NCBI GenBank assembly: GCA_900751665.1
Contig: CAADSV010000188.1
Span: forward strand, 1-9,351
Direction of reading: 5' to 3'
DNA: 9,351 nt
Origin: an uncultured Collinsella sp.
Lineage (GTDB): Bacteria > Actinomycetota > Coriobacteriia > Coriobacteriales > Coriobacteriaceae
Made by a program: the position numbers and the translations under genes. The notes under the pieces are model-generated. The model did not search any database, was not told where the DNA came from, and saw only the letters and a program-made list of their open reading frames with translations. Positions 4,781 to 9,351 of this stretch are shown here, piece by piece. Within the stretch, counting starts at the first letter, position 1. Every line of letters begins with the position of its first letter.

Positions 4781-5470
4781 CTACATCTGCATAAACGGGT
4801 TCTGCATAAGTTCGCGCGCCATCGTGGTCGAATCGCCATGGCCCGTCAAGCAAACGGTATCGGGCGGAAGCATCTTGGCAAGTTTGGAGAGCGAGCGCAT
4901 AATCGCCGCCTCGTCACCGCCGGAAAGATCGGTACGACCGTGGCTGCCCGGGAAAAGCGTGTCGCCCACAAAGGCGATGTTCCCCTGCTCGGTCGCGGCG
5001 AACAGGACGATGCCGCCCGGCGTATGCCCCGGCGCCTCGATCACCTGCAGGCAGACGTCGCCCACCTCGATTGTATCGCCCTCGGCAAGCAAACGCGTCG
5101 GCTCACCCGGATCGGGCGTCTCGATACCCCACATGGCGCGCTGCTCCTCGATATTTGCGCGAGGTACCGTCACGTCCTTAGCGCACAACTCATATAGTGC
5201 GCTGTCGCCAACGACAGCTCGAACCCCGGCAACCCCGCCAACATGGTCGGCATGACCGTGCGTGCAGACAGAGCCGAGTACGCGCACCTCGGGATGCGCG
5301 GTGCGGATATGCTCCACAAGACGCTCGCCCTCCCACGCCGGATCGACGATTAAGCACTCGTCATTCGAAATCACGGCGTAGCTGTTGGTCTGAATCGGGC
5401 CGTTGACGAGCGCCTCAATCGAAGCCGCGCCTCGGGGTGTCAGGTCCAAAGTCATATCGTCCACGCGCAT
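4781..5470 (-). CDS. Metallo-beta-lactamase fold hydrolase, glyoxalase II-like
   Basis: A 229-residue single-domain metallo-hydrolase with the binuclear metal site complete: THGHADHVGG gives His71, His73, Asp75 and His76, APGHTPGG gives His149, GDTLF gives Asp170 and TGHG gives His211. FPGSHGRTDLSGGD (173-186) is typical of the small glyoxalase II-like branch. Relatives hydrolyse thioesters such as hydroxyacyl-glutathione, or related low-molecular-weight thiol conjugates; the substrate cannot be told from sequence. In many Firmicutes a similar gene sits downstream of rel, often after dtd; here it follows rel directly, 82 bases away, with a hairpin between. The start is uncertain: AAGGAGG (5479-5473) is only two bases from ATG 5470 but eight from an in-frame GTG at 5464, which would shorten the protein by two residues. 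Confidence 0.9.
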   Translation of the reverse strand: MRVDDMTLDLTPRGAASIEALVNGPIQTNSYAVISNDECLIVDPAWEGERLVEHIRTAHPEVRVLGSVCTHGHADHVGGVAGVRAVVGDSALYELCAKDVTVPRANIEEQRAMWGIETPDPGEPTRLLAEGDTIEVGDVCLQVIEAPGHTPGGIVLFAATEQGNIAFVGDTLFPGSHGRTDLSGGDEAAIMRSLSKLAKMLPPDTVCLTGHGDSTTMARELMQNPFMQM

Positions 5471-5481
5471 ACCCTCCTTCT

Positions 5482-5519
5482 AAAATACGCTCGAGGCACC
5501 AAACGATGCCTCGAACGTA
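5482..5519 (-). terminator. Hairpin with short T tract between rel and the hydrolase gene
   Basis: In the minus-strand RNA UACGUUCGAGGCAUC (5519-5505) pairs with GGUGCCUCGAGCGUA (5500-5486): 15 bp with two G-U wobbles and a GUUU loop, followed by four U (5485-5482). The stem is strong but the U tract short, so read-through is likely. It ends two bases before AAGGAGG of the next gene, so it may set the rel-to-hydrolase ratio or affect initiation there. Confidence 0.65.
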
Positions 5520-5552
5520 ACCAATATCTATGATGCTGAGAGGCTCTCGCAC

Positions 5553-7913
5553 CTACACACGGCGCTTGAGTTGCGCTCCGCCCTCGCCGGGCATAAGACG
5601 GCGAGCGTCGTAGACCGAATCGACGCTGCTGATGGAAGCCAGCAGCGGATCCAGACCACTCGCGTCCGAGATCTCGACCATAAAGCGCAGAGTTGCAATA
5701 CCCTCGCGGTTGGTCGAGGTGGCGGCGGAAAGGATATTGCCGCCTGCATCGCCAATGGCAATGGTGACGTCCTTGAGCAGGCCCATGCGGTCCAGGCACT
5801 CGACCACGATCTCGACCTGGAAGAGAGTGTCGGCAGCACCATCCCACTCTACGTCAATCATGCGCTCGGGGTGCTCCATGAGGCCCTTGACGTTGGGGCA
5901 GTTGGCGCGATGTACCGAAACGCCACGACCGCGCGTGATGAAGCCGACGATGTCGTCGCCCGTCACGGGGTTGCAGCAATGAGCCAGACGGACCAGCAGG
6001 CCGCTGTTGCTCTCGCCCTTGACGATAATGCCGTTACTTGCGCTCTTGCCGCGCTTTTGCGGCTTGCGGTTGGAGCCGCGAGCAGGCTGTTTCACGACCT
6101 CGGCGATAGCCTCGGCCTTGGTGAGCTGTTCCTCGGGCTTGGGGTCCAAGATTTGCTCGACCTTATTGCCCACAGCGCGCGGGGCAACCTTGCCGGCGCC
6201 GACGGCGGCAAACAGGTCCTCGAGCTGCTTGAAGTTAAACTGCTCCGCTACGGCGTTGAGCGCACGCGTCGAACGCGGCGTAGAAATGCCATAGCCACGC
6301 TTCCGCAGGTCCTTGGCCAGCATATCGCGGCCGGCAGCAGCGTCGTCATCCTTGGTCGCAGCGGCAAAATAGCGGCGGATCTTTGACTTGGCGGAAGGCG
6401 TCTTAACGATCTTGAGCCAATCACGCGACGGCTTGGAACTCTTGTTCGTCAGGATCTCGACACGGTCACCCGTCTTAATCTCGTGCGTGAGCGGAGCCAC
6501 CGCACCGTTGATTTTGGCGCCGACGCAATGGTTTCCCACCTCGGTGTGAACGGCATAGGCAAAGTCGAGCGGCGTGGAGCCGGCACGAAGCGCCATGACC
6601 TCGCCCTTGGGCGTAAAGACGAAGATCTCCTGATCGAAGAGGTCGACCTTCAGCGAATGCAGGTATTCCTTGGCGTCGGTGATCTCATCAGACGCAGCCC
6701 AATCGAGCGAATGCTTGAGCCAGTTGATCTGGTCGTCCAAACGTTGAGCGTCATTGGTCTTGGAAGCAGACGATCCGCCCGACTTCTTATATAGCCAGTG
6801 GGCGGCAATGCCGTACTCGGCCTGCTCATGCATCTCGTAGGTTCGAATCTGAATCTCGAGCGGACGAGCCGTGGGGCCGATGACCGTCGTGTGGAGCGAC
6901 TGGTAGTTATTGACCTTGGGCATGGCGATATAGTCTTTAAAGCGACCAGGCATAGGGTGCCACAGCGTATGCACCGCACCGAGCGTGGAGTAGCAATCGC
7001 GCACCGAATGGGTAATAACGCGCAGCGCCACCAGGTCGTAGATCTCGGAGAACTCCTTGCCCTTGCGCTTCATCTTTTGGTAGATGGACCAATAGTGCTT
7101 GGAGCGGCCGTTGATCTGGAAGTCCTCCAGACCAATGCGGTTGAGCTCATCGGTAAGCGTCTTGATGGTCTCGGCAAGGTAGCGCTCGCGGACCTCGCGC
7201 GACTCCGCCACCATGCGCGCGATGCGCTGGTAGGCATCGGGCTCCAGGTAGAAGAAGGACAGGTCCTCGAGCTCCCACTTAATAGAGCTCATGCCCAGGC
7301 GGTCGGCCAAGGGCGCGTACACGTCCATGGTCTCGCGAGCCTTAAACAGGCGACGATCCTCGCGCAGGGCCGCCAGCGTACGCATGTTGTGCAGACGGTC
7401 GGCAAGTTTAACGATGATGACGCGGATGTCCTTGGACATGGCGAGGAACATCTTGCGCAGCGTGAGGGCCTGCTTCTCGTCCATGCTGTCGACTTCGATG
7501 TTGGTGAGCTTGGTCACGCCATCGACGAGCTCGGCCACCGTATCGCCAAACAGGCCGGAAACATCGGCAAGCGAGGTCTCTGTATCCTCAACGGTATCGT
7601 GCAGCAGCGCGGCGCACACCACATCGCAGTCCATCTTGAGATCGGCCAAAATGATGGCAACCTCGACGGGATGGTTAATGTACATCTCGCCCGAGCGCCG
7701 TTTTTGGTTGCAATGCTTCTCGGCAGCAAAGCAGTAGGCCTGCTCCACCTTGGAGAAGTCGTCCTCATTCATATATTTGAGGCACAAGCGCTCCAGCTTG
7801 TCGTAGCTGTCCGCCATAATCTCGGGCGGCAGCTCATCGGCATGCTTATAGTGCTCCATCTCCGAAAAAGGCTGGAGGGTGGAATCATGGGCGGTACGGG
7901 CTGCGGCATCCAT
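5553..7913 (-). CDS. rel: Bifunctional (p)ppGpp synthetase/hydrolase Rel
   Basis: A 786-residue long RelA/SpoT protein that makes and breaks the stringent-response alarmone (p)ppGpp on starved ribosomes. The HD hydrolase domain is intact, with His81 in NHP, His105-Asp106 in LLHDTVEDT, and DRLHN at 172-176. The synthetase domain has GRSKHYWSIYQK at 269-280, RFKDYIAMPKVNNYQSLHTT at 324-343 and EIQIRT at 353-358. RFKD is the RxKD form of bifunctional Rel enzymes, not the acidic form of synthetase-only RelA. Then come the TGS domain at about 428-490 (EIFVFTPKGEVMALRAGSTPLD), the Cys-rich zinc-finger region with HCCNPV at 645-650 and HRANCP at 668-673, and the C-terminal ACT domain at about 697-775. 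AAGGGG lies six bases before ATG 7913. The gene follows the helicase gene by 15 bases and is probably co-transcribed with it. Confidence 0.97.
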   Translation of the reverse strand: MDAAARTAHDSTLQPFSEMEHYKHADELPPEIMADSYDKLERLCLKYMNEDDFSKVEQAYCFAAEKHCNQKRRSGEMYINHPVEVAIILADLKMDCDVVCAALLHDTVEDTETSLADVSGLFGDTVAELVDGVTKLTNIEVDSMDEKQALTLRKMFLAMSKDIRVIIVKLADRLHNMRTLAALREDRRLFKARETMDVYAPLADRLGMSSIKWELEDLSFFYLEPDAYQRIARMVAESREVRERYLAETIKTLTDELNRIGLEDFQINGRSKHYWSIYQKMKRKGKEFSEIYDLVALRVITHSVRDCYSTLGAVHTLWHPMPGRFKDYIAMPKVNNYQSLHTTVIGPTARPLEIQIRTYEMHEQAEYGIAAHWLYKKSGGSSASKTNDAQRLDDQINWLKHSLDWAASDEITDAKEYLHSLKVDLFDQEIFVFTPKGEVMALRAGSTPLDFAYAVHTEVGNHCVGAKINGAVAPLTHEIKTGDRVEILTNKSSKPSRDWLKIVKTPSAKSKIRRYFAAATKDDDAAAGRDMLAKDLRKRGYGISTPRSTRALNAVAEQFNFKQLEDLFAAVGAGKVAPRAVGNKVEQILDPKPEEQLTKAEAIAEVVKQPARGSNRKPQKRGKSASNGIIVKGESNSGLLVRLAHCCNPVTGDDIVGFITRGRGVSVHRANCPNVKGLMEHPERMIDVEWDGAADTLFQVEIVVECLDRMGLLKDVTIAIGDAGGNILSAATSTNREGIATLRFMVEISDASGLDPLLASISSVDSVYDARRLMPGEGGAQLKRRV

Positions 7914-7928
7914 CGAGGTCCCCTTCCC

Positions 7929-9351
7929 CTAGGCCCGCGGAACGATCGGGCGGTTAACTTTGGCTAGCATATCAGAAGCGCACGAATCGAGTGCCCAGCT
8001 CCGAAAAGCCGAGAACTCCATGCGCGAGCGCAAGCCCTCCAAATAGCGAATCGACCTGCTCAATTGCACGCGGCCGGGATTTTCGGCCATCGCGATGCGA
8101 CGAGTGTCGTCAAACCCCGAAACGCGACAGAAACCAAGCTCTTCGAAGATTCCCAGGCCACTTTCCACCGAGCGCTCGTCGACCGGCGTGCGAGCATCGA
8201 TGGCAAGGCACATCTGCGCGATGTCGATATCGCTCGCGCTAAAGGAATCGTCCCCGGTCTTGCCGCGGTTGGAGCGCCACATGGTCTGCAACGCACGATA
8301 GAGCGTGACGAGCTCGTCGCGCTCGGGCGCATAGCAGTCGAGTAGGCGCTCGTTAATGCGGGCATCGCGCGACGAATAGAGCAGATGGATCACGGCGGGC
8401 TGGCCATCGCGACCGGCGCGGCCACTCATCTGGTTAAACTCAATGCCGCCAAACGGCATGTGATAGAGCACGACATGACGAATATCGGGAAGGTTGACGC
8501 CCTCGCCAAAGGCAGAGGTCGAAACAATGCAGCTGAGGCTTCCGTCTCGGAATGCTTCCTCCACGCGACGGCGATCGGAACGCGCAAGCCCCGCGTTATA
8601 GAACGCGATATGGGTTGCGCAATCGGGCACACGCTTGCGCAACGTCTTGGCGAGCGCCACGGACTGGTCGCGCGAATTGACGTAGATGACGGTCTTTTCC
8701 CCCGTCGCCACAATCGACACCAAACGGTTTTCGCGGCTCGCAAGATCGCGGTCGTCCTCGAGCTGCAAGTTCTCGCGCACGGTCTCGTCGACCACCGTAC
8801 GGGTAATCGGCAGCACGCGGGCAAGCTCCGCAACGACCGGAGCCGTCGCGGTGGCCGTCGCCGCCATAACGACCGGATCGCCCAGGGCCTTGAGGATATC
8901 GGGCATGTCGAGGTATGCGCTCCGGTCGCCGCCCTTGGCAAGACCGGCATGATGCGCCTCATCGATAACGACAAAACCGATGCGCCCCGAACGCGCAAAG
9001 CGGTCGCGGTGAATGGACAGGAACTCGGGCGTCGTGAGCACGATGCCGGTGCGGCCCGAAGCCAAGCCGGCAAACACGTCATCGCGCGCCGCCTCCACGG
9101 TCTCGCCGGTCAGCACGCCCACGCCAATGCCGAGCGCGGCCATCGTCGACGAGAGGTGATAGGCCTGGTCGGCAACGAGCGCACGCAGCGGATAGACAAA
9201 GATGCTCGCCCGCCCACGAAGGACCGCCTCGCGCGCGGCGTGCACATGGAAGATGAGCGACTTGCCACGTCCCGTCCCCATAACGGCCAAAACGCTCTGG
9301 TGGTCGGCGAGCGCGTCGAGTGCCTCGACCTGCGCGCGATGTGGCTGGTTC
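7929..9351 (-). CDS. RecQ-like superfamily 2 helicase module, partial; probably C-terminal part of a RecJ fusion
   Basis: The frame is open to the window edge, so about 473 C-terminal residues are visible and the start is outside. Helicase motifs appear in order: RAQ near the edge (residues about 5-7), a Q-motif-like start; GTGRGKS (25-31), Walker A; YPLRALVADQ, motif Ia; TTPEFL, motif Ib; DEAH (130-133); ATATAT, motif III; VIYVNSRDQS, motif IV; STSAFGEGVNLPDI, motif V; and QMSGRAGRDG, motif VI. YNAGL is shared with RecQ. The last 150 or so residues show no clear zinc-binding or HRDC domain. The product should be an ATP-driven DNA unwinding enzyme in repair. In many Gram-positives recJ lies upstream of rel, and some Coriobacteriia have RecJ fused to a helicase; that this gene is such a fusion is inference. 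TTG 9290 and ATG 9281 lie within Walker A context and cannot be starts. Confidence 0.85.
   Translation of the reverse strand, partial: NQPHRAQVEALDALADHQSVLAVMGTGRGKSLIFHVHAAREAVLRGRASIFVYPLRALVADQAYHLSSTMAALGIGVGVLTGETVEAARDDVFAGLASGRTGIVLTTPEFLSIHRDRFARSGRIGFVVIDEAHHAGLAKGGDRSAYLDMPDILKALGDPVVMAATATATAPVVAELARVLPITRTVVDETVRENLQLEDDRDLASRENRLVSIVATGEKTVIYVNSRDQSVALAKTLRKRVPDCATHIAFYNAGLARSDRRRVEEAFRDGSLSCIVSTSAFGEGVNLPDIRHVVLYHMPFGGIEFNQMSGRAGRDGQPAVIHLLYSSRDARINERLLDCYAPERDELVTLYRALQTMWRSNRGKTGDDSFSASDIDIAQMCLAIDARTPVDERSVESGLGIFEELGFCRVSGFDDTRRIAMAENPGRVQLSRSIRYLEGLRSRMEFSAFRSWALDSCASDMLAKVNRPIVPRA

Noticed and set aside
4587..4853. N-terminal extension of fba up to 4853
   Set aside because: The extension covers the leader, the promoter-like box and the end of the hydrolase gene, has no aldolase similarity, and the strong AGGAGG fits ATG 4586.
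6798..7967. Long plus-strand open frame of 389 codons antisense to rel
   Set aside because: The minus strand encodes an intact Rel with all domains; the antisense frame is a shadow of GC-rich codon use and resembles no protein family.
1..9351. CRISPR array, insertion sequence or prophage genes
   Set aside because: No regularly spaced repeats, transposase or integrase motifs were seen; the only direct repeat of note is the two-copy tRNA-Leu duplication.

Overview
The window looks like core chromosome of a moderately high-GC Gram-positive actinobacterium of the Coriobacteriia, most like Collinsella. This is judged from the feel of the IF-3, L35, L20, Rel and aldolase proteins, the GC-rich third codon positions and the strong GGAGG-type ribosome sites; no database search was possible. 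Every confident gene is on the minus strand, so transcription runs from high to low coordinates.

Reading with transcription, the window opens inside a large gene (9351 down to 7929) whose visible part is a complete RecQ-like superfamily 2 helicase module without its N-terminus. It is probably the C-terminal half of a RecJ-helicase fusion, as in some Coriobacteriia. Fifteen bases later comes bifunctional (p)ppGpp synthetase/hydrolase rel (7913-5553). A 15-bp hairpin with a short T tract follows, then a glyoxalase II-like metallo-beta-lactamase hydrolase (5470-4781). Class II fructose-bisphosphate aldolase fba (4586-3720) has its own leader and is followed by a 92-base multi-part inverted repeat (3608-3699). 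A cytoplasmic transglutaminase-like protein (3468-2035) has its own promoter, and tRNA-Leu(CAA) (1995-1909) follows.

The low-coordinate part is the infC-rpmI-rplT operon (IF-3, L35, L20), closed by a strong terminator at 275-311. Between tRNA-Leu and infC are a 69-bp direct duplication carrying the 3' end of the tRNA and its terminator, an extended -10 promoter, and an approximately 160-nt leader full of hairpins. The leader ends in an intrinsic terminator just before the infC ribosome site. The ribosome site implies that infC starts at AUA (1517), not at the upstream in-frame ATG (1532). The leader is a good candidate for L20-type attenuation control. At the left edge (1-129) a possible gene start runs out of the window.

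Most of the window is ordinary housekeeping. The parts worth a second look are non-coding: the infC leader and its AUA start, the tRNA-Leu 3' duplication, the 92-base palindrome after fba, and the hairpin between rel and the hydrolase.
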